DNA of 64,000 nucleotides, from contig NZ_JAAXYH010000010.1 in NCBI RefSeq assembly GCF_012911865.1, positions 86,088-150,087 on the forward strand, given 5' to 3'. Both the position numbers and the translations under genes were made by a program. The notes under the pieces are model-generated. The model was not told the DNA's origin and made no database searches. It saw nothing but the letters and a program-made list of their open reading frames with translations. The number at the start of each line of letters is the position of its first letter. Position 1 is the first letter of the stretch. Shown piece after piece: positions 9,266-15,512 of this stretch. The DNA comes from Shewanella salipaludis. Lineage in GTDB: Bacteria > Pseudomonadota > Gammaproteobacteria > Enterobacterales > Shewanellaceae.

Positions 9266-9570
9266 TTAAACTCCATTTAATATTAACATTGCACTTAGAC
9301 AACTTAAATATAATTCCCTTTTAATTCAATCAGTAGACATGCATAGCATTGCCTATTTCAATTAATTTATGGAAATCCAACCAATCACAAAACCAAGCAT
9401 GATGTCCACATCTTACACTATTTTTATTCATACAAAAACTAGACTGAAAAAATCAGACTATCCATTATAAAACAATAACATAATGCGCTTTCCGTTTGCG
9501 TTCAAGAAATGGCAAGTCAAAGGCCAAGACATCCAAAACCCTTTCCAAGCCTTAAATTACCAGTATGGCT
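9266..9570. other. AT-rich upstream region of the lipoprotein gene
   Basis: About 300 bp of AT-rich DNA without a plausible gene. It must contain the promoter for the leftward lipoprotein gene, but no hexamer pair stands out clearly. Composition shifts back to GC-rich at about 9570, where the structured element begins. Confidence 0.6.
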
Positions 9571-9945
9571 GAAGATGGCACCCATCTCCCTTCGAAGCGG
9601 CCGAGGGCGTTGGAGCAGATGAGCGTGAGCGAGGCATGGACGAATATCGCGAAGCGACAAGCTTATGAGCGCGAGGCAGGATAGCCGAGCTGGGAGTGAA
9701 GCATATGGATGTGCTTCGCCGAGCTAGCCTCAGGTGAGCCAGGGATGGCGAATATGAGGCGCTAGCTCAGAGGCCCATAAGCCAGAGGCTAATGCTTTAA
9801 CAAGAGCCCGCTTCGCAGGGACGTCATGGTGAATGCAAGGAGGATAGGACGAGCAGTCCTCCTTGCCCGACTCTCTTTAAAACTGAGGGGCGGGAAGCCC
9901 ACGACTTTCTCGGTCGTAAGGCCGTTGAAACTCTCGGCAGAGAAC
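9571..9945. repeat. Structured repeat element, copy F
   Basis: A GC-rich, gene-free element homologous to 15010-15350. Shared blocks in order are CACCCATC plus a CTTCG-type hairpin and GCGGCCGAGGGCGTTGG (about 9579-9613), CCCATAAGCC-GAGG (9774-9789), a stem GCAAGGAGGA/TCCTCCTTGC (9835-9844, 9857-9866) followed by a CCCGAC block, and CCCACGACTTT. Between the blocks are many further inverted repeats. The matching stem in the other copy has a different sequence, so pairing is preserved and bases are not. This supports a folded RNA or single-stranded DNA. Family unknown to me. Confidence 0.75.
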
Positions 9946-9954
9946 GAGTGACCC

Positions 9955-10402
9955 ACTAGTCTAGTGTTGCTGCAAAGTGGATTTGCAGCCTATCACCTGC
10001 CGTGGGCTTTCGCATTGCTCTGATATCTATAACGCCAATTCTGGCGTTCCACTTAGGCCACGCAATGTGTCCCGCACCCGACCTAGGTGCGCTTGGCAAG
10101 TGGCTTGAATCTCTGAGGTTCTCAATGATGCAACTGATGACTGCCAGCGATTGTGCCAACCAGAGTGCCGACAATCACCTGCCGTGGGCATTTACATTGC
10201 TACACCAGTGACTCGCTGTGAAGCCATCCCTGGCCGCTCGACGAAAACATCCTTGTTTTCGACGGTCACTGGCGCAGCAATGCCAGTTCTGGCGTTCCAC
10301 TTAGGCCACGTAATTTGTCCCGCCATCCTCAACGACTCCAGATGGGGATCTGGGGCATACTGACGCCTTAGAGCCGCTAAAAAGTGATGCCCTCACTCTT
10401 TC
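9955..10402. repeat. Intergenic repeat array 2 (core copies C, D; tail T3)
   Basis: Same repeat family as array 1. Copy D (10157-10327) is full length with the nested hairpin. Copy C (about 9991-10075) keeps both ends but has the whole central hairpin replaced by about 15 unrelated bases. The same linker seen between A and B joins C to D, and tail T3 (10328-10402) follows. The two arrays look like one array split by the block at 8676-9950. Confidence 0.85.
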
Positions 10403-10477
10403 AGCTCCAAGCAACACAGTTATGACAGAAATACACGGTGGCACATCCACTGGTTAACCTATGCAAACAGCTTGGAT

Positions 10478-11215
10478 TTAACCAACCGGCTTCTGGGCTG
10501 CAATCAACAACAGCATTGGCCGTTCAGCTTCCTCGGCCAGGGCGGGGTTGGCAGCTACCTGCTGCACCGAGGGGCCCCATTCGTTCAGCTGACGCAATTC
10601 AAACCCGGCTTGCAACAAGGCATTGACCATAGTGCCCAAGGTTCTGTGGTATTTGATCACCCCTTTGGCCATCCAGTCGCTTCGACGTTCGCCTTCGGCC
10701 TGGTAGCTGTTGACTGCCCAGGAACGCTTGCCGGCCTCATCCACCAGCCAACCCTGATTCGGGGAACAGGTAAAGACAGGATGTTCGGTGGAGAACACCA
10801 GCCGGCCGCCGGGTTTCAGTGCCCGATACAGAGTCGCAAACAAGGGCCGCAGATCAGCAAGATAATGCAGCGCCAATGAGCTGTAAGCCAGATCCACACT
10901 CTTTGGTGCCAGCATAAGGCCATCGAGATCCCCCTGCTGGTATTCAATCGCTTCATCCTGGGTTGTTGCCCTCGCCTGGGCCAACATCTTACTGGAGAGA
11001 TCTATCCCCAATACCGAGTCGGCCCCCAGCTCCCTAGCGGCGCGGCAAAACCAGCCGTAGCCACAGCCGAGATCCACCACCCTGCGCCCCTCCAACGGCG
11101 GCAACATCGCCTTGAGCGCCGACCACTCAGGGGCGCCATCCAACCCGTGAACCGAACGGAGCAGCTGTGCATAGGCATCAAAAAAGCCCTGATTGTCATA
11201 GATATTTTGTGACAT
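10478..11215 (-). CDS. Class I SAM-dependent methyltransferase
   Basis: I choose ATG 11215 because AGGAG lies 6 bp upstream, which gives 245 residues. Motif I VVDLGCGYGWFCRAA (about 47-61), the acidic residue GIDLSS after beta-2, QGDLDGL and the post-motif LKPGGRLVFSTEHPVF define a UbiE/methyltransferase-11 type fold. The C-terminal half (GVIKYHRTLGTMVNALLQAGFELRQLNEWGPS) is typical of small-molecule methyltransferases, and the substrate is unknown. Its leader is unusual: tandem terminators, a mini-ORF and a near-consensus promoter lie just upstream on the same strand, so expression may depend on read-through or attenuation. Confidence 0.85.
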   Translation of the reverse strand: MSQNIYDNQGFFDAYAQLLRSVHGLDGAPEWSALKAMLPPLEGRRVVDLGCGYGWFCRAARELGADSVLGIDLSSKMLAQARATTQDEAIEYQQGDLDGLMLAPKSVDLAYSSLALHYLADLRPLFATLYRALKPGGRLVFSTEHPVFTCSPNQGWLVDEAGKRSWAVNSYQAEGERRSDWMAKGVIKYHRTLGTMVNALLQAGFELRQLNEWGPSVQQVAANPALAEEAERPMLLLIAAQKPVG

Positions 11216-11246
11216 AACTGTCTCCTGCAAACTGGATTCAAAGTAT

Positions 11247-11277
11247 AAAAAAAGCGAACGGGACCCGGTTCGCTTTT
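11247..11277 (-). terminator. Terminator hairpin 2 in the methyltransferase leader
   Basis: GCGAAC/GTTCGC stem (11254-11259, 11268-11273), extendable by AAAA/TTTT to 10 bp, followed on the minus strand by seven T (11253-11247). It lies only 21 bp upstream of the methyltransferase ribosome-binding site, so it stops leftward transcripts before that gene unless bypassed. Confidence 0.85.
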
Positions 11278-11301
11278 GAGAATCGCCATAAGGCGGATAC
11301 G

Positions 11302-11336
11302 AAAAAGGGCCACGGATGAAGGTTCATCTGTGGCCC
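11302..11336 (-). terminator. Terminator hairpin 1 in the methyltransferase leader
   Basis: A long stem of GGGCCAC/GTGGCCC plus GATGAA/TTCATC joined by one G-T pair (11307-11336), with five T following on the minus strand (11306-11302). It ends a transcript of about 230 nt that starts at the strong promoter near 11543-11571. Confidence 0.85.
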
Positions 11337-11418
11337 CCGTTGACTGCGCCAAGACATACGCGCCCTTCCCTTGCGGGATGGCGACAGTGCATGTCGTGGC
11401 GATGACTGGGTAGAAAGC

Positions 11419-11514
11419 TCAGGCTTTCCTGTTTGGCTCCGGACAAGGCTTCATCGCAAGCAACTGTACGGAGCACACTCGGGTCACTCGCTGATCCGAG
11501 GCGTAAAGAGTCAT
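11419..11514 (-). CDS. 31-residue mini-ORF, candidate leader peptide
   Basis: ATG 11514 has AGAGG nine bases upstream and opens a 31-codon frame ending PCPEPNRKA, with the stop inside a small GAAAGC/GCTTTC hairpin. It begins about 20 nt after the predicted transcription start and is followed by folded RNA and two terminators before the methyltransferase gene. Position and size fit a leader peptide for attenuation. It could equally be an incidental frame inside a small RNA, and no homology evidence is available here. The peptide is Arg/Val-rich early and contains two Cys and three Pro. Confidence 0.45.
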   Translation of the reverse strand: MTLYASDQRVTRVCSVQLLAMKPCPEPNRKA

Positions 11515-11542
11515 GAAAGGATACCTCTATGAAATTGGCTGA

Positions 11543-11571
11543 ATTCTAATCAAGGTAATAAATACTGTCAA
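11543..11571 (-). promoter_or_regulatory. Near-consensus sigma70 promoter
   Basis: On the minus strand TTGACA (11571-11566), a 17-bp spacer and TAGAAT (11548-11543). This is one of the best promoter matches in the window and directs transcription leftward into the mini-ORF. Confidence 0.8.
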
Positions 11572-11870
11572 TCACTGAAATCAGTAAGTTACACAGGTCA
11601 GCCTGTGCCCGCAACCGCGCCCAGTGACCACATCTTCGCCACACAAAACGCCCTTCAAACACAGGGATTAATCGCTGGATAAGGGCGTACTTTCGGCATC
11701 AATCAACTGGCGACGGGCAGTGGTCATGGCAAGCCTCGACAGGCAAAAAGGGGATCACTCACAGCCTAATCTAGGGTGTACGAAACTTTAAAAGTTATGG
11801 CTGCTGAGATGGCCACCTCGAGTCAGATTTGGTGTACCTAAATCATGGCACATTGCGATGCCGAGACCGA
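11572..11870. other. Intergenic DNA between the leader promoter and boundary repeat 2
   Basis: About 300 bp without a supportable gene. I see short inverted repeats but no terminator or second promoter that I would defend. It ends exactly where the boundary repeat and AT-rich cargo begin. Confidence 0.5.
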
Positions 11871-11892
11871 GGTGACCATATATTTCCTATCT
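11871..11892. repeat. Boundary repeat, copy 2
   Basis: GGTGACCATATAT, then T, then TCCTATCT: 21 of 22 bases identical to 8676-8697. It lies 13 bp beyond the stop codon of the RES gene, again at a sharp change from GC-rich to AT-rich DNA. The genes on the two AT-rich sides are unrelated. Confidence 0.7.
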
Positions 11893-11905
11893 ATTTATTA
11901 TTCTT

Positions 11906-12931
11906 TCATGCATCCAAATCAACAGTGACTCGCTTTACAACAAAGCTTTTAACACTCGTTACTTCTGCAAGACTTGGATCAAACAACGCAGCATTAAATC
12001 CTTCTCCAACAGAACTCTTATAGACCACTCCATCATAGCCATAATGTTTAATTAGTTCACAAAGGAATTGGCTAGGAACGTAATCATAAGCAGCTGCTTC
12101 GCGCCTAACAGGGCGAGTTAACTCTTCCCCCAGTTTATCTAGAAATTCTATTCCCTTCTTAAGGGAGCCTATGTCACTCGAAGTACCTAACATTTCAAAA
12201 GGTGAGGCCCTCAATTTAGGATCTCTCAGATCCAACAATTTGACACTTTCGCTCATTATTATGGTAGCCACACTAACGGCATCTCCGGTATGTGGCCTCA
12301 CTTCAGACACAGCTGTATCGACTTGGGAAGCTATATATAAGTAAGGAATGCCTGCTGGGTTGGCCCTTCCATGGCCAACCTTATCTTTGGGTGGAGCGCC
12401 CATTTCATGGATACCGTATACATCAGATTGGCTATATTGTAATCTAGCTCTAAACCACTCCTCCGGGCGGTCATTTTTCAAAAGTGTAATATATGGAAAC
12501 ATTTGAGAAAGAATTTGTTCATTGATTTGTTTTTTTATAAAAAAACGATTTGAATGCTTCAACTCCTCTTTGAATTCCTCCCATACTTTCAAAGTTGTAT
12601 CACTTGGTGAAATCGGCAATGAGTAGAGTTTCCGGACAACATTTGCGTCATCTAAAATTTCTCCGAGTAGCACTTGCATTGCTTGAGAGTTCATCTTACT
12701 TGACGAGAATAAAAACCAATCATCTCGAAAACAATCAACCAAAGTTTTTCCATTTTCATCTAAAATATATGCATCAACTAGAGGCTCAAATAAAACACAA
12801 AGTGAGTTCGGCTCCACGGTTAATACATCTTTACTTTTACAGTATCCACATGTATCAAGTTCAATTGCTTGGTATCTAATGTAATCATAAAGGTATGAAT
12901 CATTAAAACAATTTTGGCAGCATTTCATCAT
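11906..12931 (-). CDS. Zinc-ribbon / HEPN-type N-terminus with RES NAD+-cleaving domain
   Basis: RES-family enzymes degrade NAD+ and act as toxins. From ATG 12931 the protein has 341 residues; TTG 12946, overlapping the previous gene, is an alternative start. The N terminus carries a CCxxC...CxxC zinc ribbon (C4/C5/C8, C28/C31) followed by a helical region, like the HEPN/RES N-terminal domain. The RES core lies at about 165-330: WFRARLQYS, GRANPAGIPYLYIAS, DTAVSEVRPHTG with the conserved Arg, Tyr and Glu, then YVPSQFLCELIKHYGYDGVVYKSS. It is the third gene of a tight AT-rich operon with no small antitoxin beside it, so the two upstream proteins may restrain or trigger it. NADase activity is inferred from the family. 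Confidence 0.85.
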   Translation of the reverse strand: MMKCCQNCFNDSYLYDYIRYQAIELDTCGYCKSKDVLTVEPNSLCVLFEPLVDAYILDENGKTLVDCFRDDWFLFSSSKMNSQAMQVLLGEILDDANVVRKLYSLPISPSDTTLKVWEEFKEELKHSNRFFIKKQINEQILSQMFPYITLLKNDRPEEWFRARLQYSQSDVYGIHEMGAPPKDKVGHGRANPAGIPYLYIASQVDTAVSEVRPHTGDAVSVATIIMSESVKLLDLRDPKLRASPFEMLGTSSDIGSLKKGIEFLDKLGEELTRPVRREAAAYDYVPSQFLCELIKHYGYDGVVYKSSVGEGFNAALFDPSLAEVTSVKSFVVKRVTVDLDA

Positions 12932-12938
12932 GGTCAAT

Positions 12939-13880
12939 TCACTCAACTAAAGAGGCCATGAGCTCTATATGATGCTGCATCATCATCTTCTTTAAATAAC
13001 CCAATCCTGGAAAGTGCTCGCTGTCATAGAGTTGTCTAAACTCTTTCATAGCGTCTGTTTCAGCGATTACAGAATTTTCGAGTTCCAACTTTGACACAAG
13101 CTTAGCTAACGCCTCCAAAAACTTACCAGCCGGATCCGCAGGCGTGTCGTTCCTATCAGACTTAAAGTGAAATAAATACATGGCCTCATCATTAGTGGCA
13201 TCAACATATGTTACATGTATTGCTACAGAGTATGCAGGACCGCCTGATTCTGAATATTCATCACCAACGATAAGAAAGTCACCAAAAGCATTCACCTCCT
13301 CAGCTCCATATGTAACATGCAAGTCTGAAAAAAACTCTGAGTCCGGGTGTAATCTATTAGCACTACGTTTAATGAAACCATCTCGAATTAAAACACGACC
13401 TCCATTAGAAAAATGGTTCCTATATAACCTGCCACAGTATTGCTCAATAAATATATTTGTAAACTCTACATTTTGATTATTCGATATTAATGAAACAATA
13501 TCCCTAACATTCGAATAGCCTGAGTGGATTAACGCAACCTTATTCGCAGAAGATCGATCAACAAGAGCCTTTATTGCTTCTAAGTCAATATCATCAGTAA
13601 GTAAAACCCCAGGAGAAAGACCTGGAAAATCTGAATGGTTGTCTTTAAAAAAGAGTAAAATTTCTTCATGGTTATTTTTAAAATCACCATTCACAGGATT
13701 AATGATTAAAATCACTTTCCCATTTTCATTCTTGATTGCATCAAGAGTTCTCACCAATCCACTCGTTGCCGACTTCACTGGCTCAATTATAGGTATAAAT
13801 CCAGAGTTACTTATTAATTTAGCATTTTCCTTAACAACTATAAGTTCATACTGCTTACCACGAAAATACGGATAGTACAT
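12939..13880 (-). CDS. sce7725-like ('beta family') protein
   Basis: The 313-residue protein begins YYPYFRGKQYELIVVKENA and continues with GFIPIIEPVKS, GKVILIINPVNGDF, PGVLLTDDIDLEAIKAL and KVALIHSGY, matching the sce7725-like family, which I recognise mainly by its N-terminal FRGKQYEL and IPIIEPV blocks. The alternating strand-helix pattern suggests a barrel-like fold. No established biochemical function is known to me. It is usually next to sce7726-type nuclease-like genes, as here: it starts 4 bp after that gene and ends 7 bp before the RES ATG. In such operons it may sense or adapt. AT-rich like its partners. Confidence 0.8.
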   Translation of the reverse strand: MYYPYFRGKQYELIVVKENAKLISNSGFIPIIEPVKSATSGLVRTLDAIKNENGKVILIINPVNGDFKNNHEEILLFFKDNHSDFPGLSPGVLLTDDIDLEAIKALVDRSSANKVALIHSGYSNVRDIVSLISNNQNVEFTNIFIEQYCGRLYRNHFSNGGRVLIRDGFIKRSANRLHPDSEFFSDLHVTYGAEEVNAFGDFLIVGDEYSESGGPAYSVAIHVTYVDATNDEAMYLFHFKSDRNDTPADPAGKFLEALAKLVSKLELENSVIAETDAMKEFRQLYDSEHFPGLGYLKKMMMQHHIELMASLVE

Positions 13881-13884
13881 ATCA

Positions 13885-14778
13885 TTAATTCCATTTCAAT
13901 GCTTCGACTAATGGGGTGTTTACAACTAACTCAAGGTTACTCACATCTTCTTTCTTCAACGACATTCCCAATACGGCAGCGCGGAGTGAATTAGGGATTT
14001 TCTTAATTGTGCTCTTAAGCGAGTTCAAACTCCGAGTCTCTCTTAAGACCTTAACCATATAATGGTGAATCACTTCAGGATCTTGAATACTAAAAATTTT
14101 CTTCAACTCAGCATATATTCTTGAATTTGGCAACTCAGGAACAGAAACATCTATTTCTTGTAGTATTTTAATTGATTCCTCCCTTCTAATTGAATCAAAA
14201 ATTGTACTCGGACATGTCCTGCTTGGGATGTTCACTGCCTCTCTATCAACAGAAATTGTATAATTATTTGTTAATGTCATAATCCCCACATCAACCGGCA
14301 CTATCTCTTTAACAGCATCTATGTGATTTTCTCCAACGATCACATTAACATTTGCAAAAAACTTGCGATAGGAGTCGATCTGCACTTTCAACCTTGATAA
14401 CTTGTCTCGTTCAGACTTAATTTCATATACAGTAGAAGTTCCATTTAGAACTGCGATATCAGCCTTACTTTTCTCAACCCGAAACTCAGACAACATGGAT
14501 GCAGTATTAAGTGAATGCTTTCCTAGAAGCACTTTTTGAACAACAGCAGATTTATAAACATACTCCTGCCTGTTCTCAGTTCTAATTAACATTCTGAACA
14601 TGTATTCATAGAAATCCGCAACAAGAAAATCACTATCAACCGAATCTAAAAATGACGTTTCTTGCACCAAAGATGAAAAACCATCATAGCGCCCTTTTAT
14701 GGTCATTTCTTGTAGCACAGACGAAGAAAATAATTTTGAAATCGCTGCCAACTGCGCTGTATCGAGTACCTGCTTCAT
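13885..14778 (-). CDS. sce7726-like PD-(D/E)xK nuclease-fold protein
   Basis: The 297-residue first gene of the operon has the nuclease-core signature SEFRVEKSKADIAVLNG...VYEIKSERDKLSRL, with E98, D107 and the ExK pair E119/K121, followed by a helix QIDSYRKFF. This matches the sce7726 family of predicted restriction-like endonucleases. The C-terminal half is helical and unassigned. The start codon overlaps a TATAAT sequence and has only a weak ribosome-binding site, so the exact start is uncertain. With the sce7725-like and RES genes downstream, it may detect or cut foreign DNA. Activity on DNA is inferred, not shown. Confidence 0.82.
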   Translation of the reverse strand: MKQVLDTAQLAAISKLFSSSVLQEMTIKGRYDGFSSLVQETSFLDSVDSDFLVADFYEYMFRMLIRTENRQEYVYKSAVVQKVLLGKHSLNTASMLSEFRVEKSKADIAVLNGTSTVYEIKSERDKLSRLKVQIDSYRKFFANVNVIVGENHIDAVKEIVPVDVGIMTLTNNYTISVDREAVNIPSRTCPSTIFDSIRREESIKILQEIDVSVPELPNSRIYAELKKIFSIQDPEVIHHYMVKVLRETRSLNSLKSTIKKIPNSLRAAVLGMSLKKEDVSNLELVVNTPLVEALKWN

Positions 14779-15009
14779 TATACCAAACTCAGATTCTATT
14801 CACATATTCAATAAATCGAGAGATATTAGCACAGTTGTACCTTTAGCCCCACTTCGTTCCGTTAATCAGAACACAAAAACTACTACAGATAAATGTCATC
14901 TATCAAGATGCATTCCTATATCATCTAAAATGGAACCAAAAATCAACAAAAAGTTTGTAAATCTGGAAGGGATGAGTGGATGAGACACTCACAACTTTTT
15001 TGTAAGCAC
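14779..15009. promoter_or_regulatory. AT-rich upstream region of the sce7726-sce7725-RES operon
   Basis: About 230 bp of AT-rich, gene-free DNA that must hold the operon promoter. The only strong -10-like hexamer (TATAAT) overlaps the annotated ATG, which would imply a very short or leaderless transcript or a later start. Otherwise I see no clear operator. Confidence 0.4.
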
Positions 15010-15350
15010 ACTGCCGGAAGAATACACCCATCCCCTTCGGAGCGGCCGAGGGCGTTGGGGGAAATGCCGTAGGCGCGTCATGGACGACGCGCCAGCCTCG
15101 GCGGTAAAGGGATTTACCATCCGAGGCGTAGGCAAATTTCCCCCCATAAGCCCGAGGGGCTGTCCGCTTCGGCGGGGCGGCACAGGGCCAGCGCTTTCAA
15201 AAGAGTAAGAGGGGGATTGCTGTTGATCCCCCTCTTGGTCGGGTGTGGGGTGGCGAGTGTTGCGCAGCAACTCGCTCACGAGCGAGAGGCATGGATGCCG
15301 AACTGGCCTTTGTGCATGGATGCATTTTCCCCACGACTTTATACCGCCTG
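15010..15350. repeat. Structured repeat element, copy G
   Basis: Homologue of 9571-9945 at the right edge of the RES cargo. It shares the CACCCATC/CTTCG/GCGGCCGAGGGCGTTGG start (15025-15056), CCCATAAGCCCGAGGGGC (15143-15160), a perfect stem AGAGGGGGAT/ATCCCCCTCT (15208-15217, 15226-15235) then TTGGTCGGGTGTGG, and finally CCCACGACTTT followed by an ACCGCC/GGCGGT hairpin. Additional stems include GACGCGCC-type and CTCGCTC/GAGCGAG repeats. No ORF inside has a ribosome-binding site or family resemblance. Confidence 0.75.
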
Positions 15351-15454
15351 AAAGGCGGTCAGAGCCAGCGCAGCTGGGTCCATTTACAGCTGAATGAAGC
15401 CCGCAACGCTTCACCCCCAAGGCTCTGGCCCAACGCCACAGTCAAAACACCAAC

Positions 15455-15483
15455 AAAAAAGCCAACCCTCTCGGGTTGGCTTT
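15455..15483 (-). terminator. Terminator of ycaO
   Basis: A perfect 8-bp stem GCCAACCC/GGGTTGGC (15461-15468, 15473-15480) is followed on the minus strand by six T (15460-15455). It lies 30 bp past the ycaO stop codon. Confidence 0.9.
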
Positions 15484-15512
15484 CTGTCATTGCCTATGGC
15501 GGCCACTGAAAC

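Larger units (their letters stand above)
11302..11536 (-). ncRNA. Predicted short leader RNA or small RNA
   Basis: A strong sigma70 promoter and a terminator on the same strand delimit a transcript of roughly 235 nt. It contains the 31-codon frame and several hairpins. Whether it acts as an RNA, a peptide template or an attenuator of the methyltransferase cannot be settled from sequence. The 5' end is estimated from the -10 position. Confidence 0.5.

Noticed and set aside
7773..10402. Integron gene cassettes with attC sites
   Set aside because: The repeats lack the paired RYYYAAC/GTTRRRY core sites, and no integrase is visible.
8676..15350. Known insertion sequence or prophage carrying the RES operon
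   Set aside because: No transposase, integrase, capsid or tail gene and no classical terminal inverted repeats were found around the cargo.
15243..15509. 88-codon frame near the structured element and ycaO terminator
   Set aside because: It overlaps the structured repeat and the terminator and has no plausible start signal.
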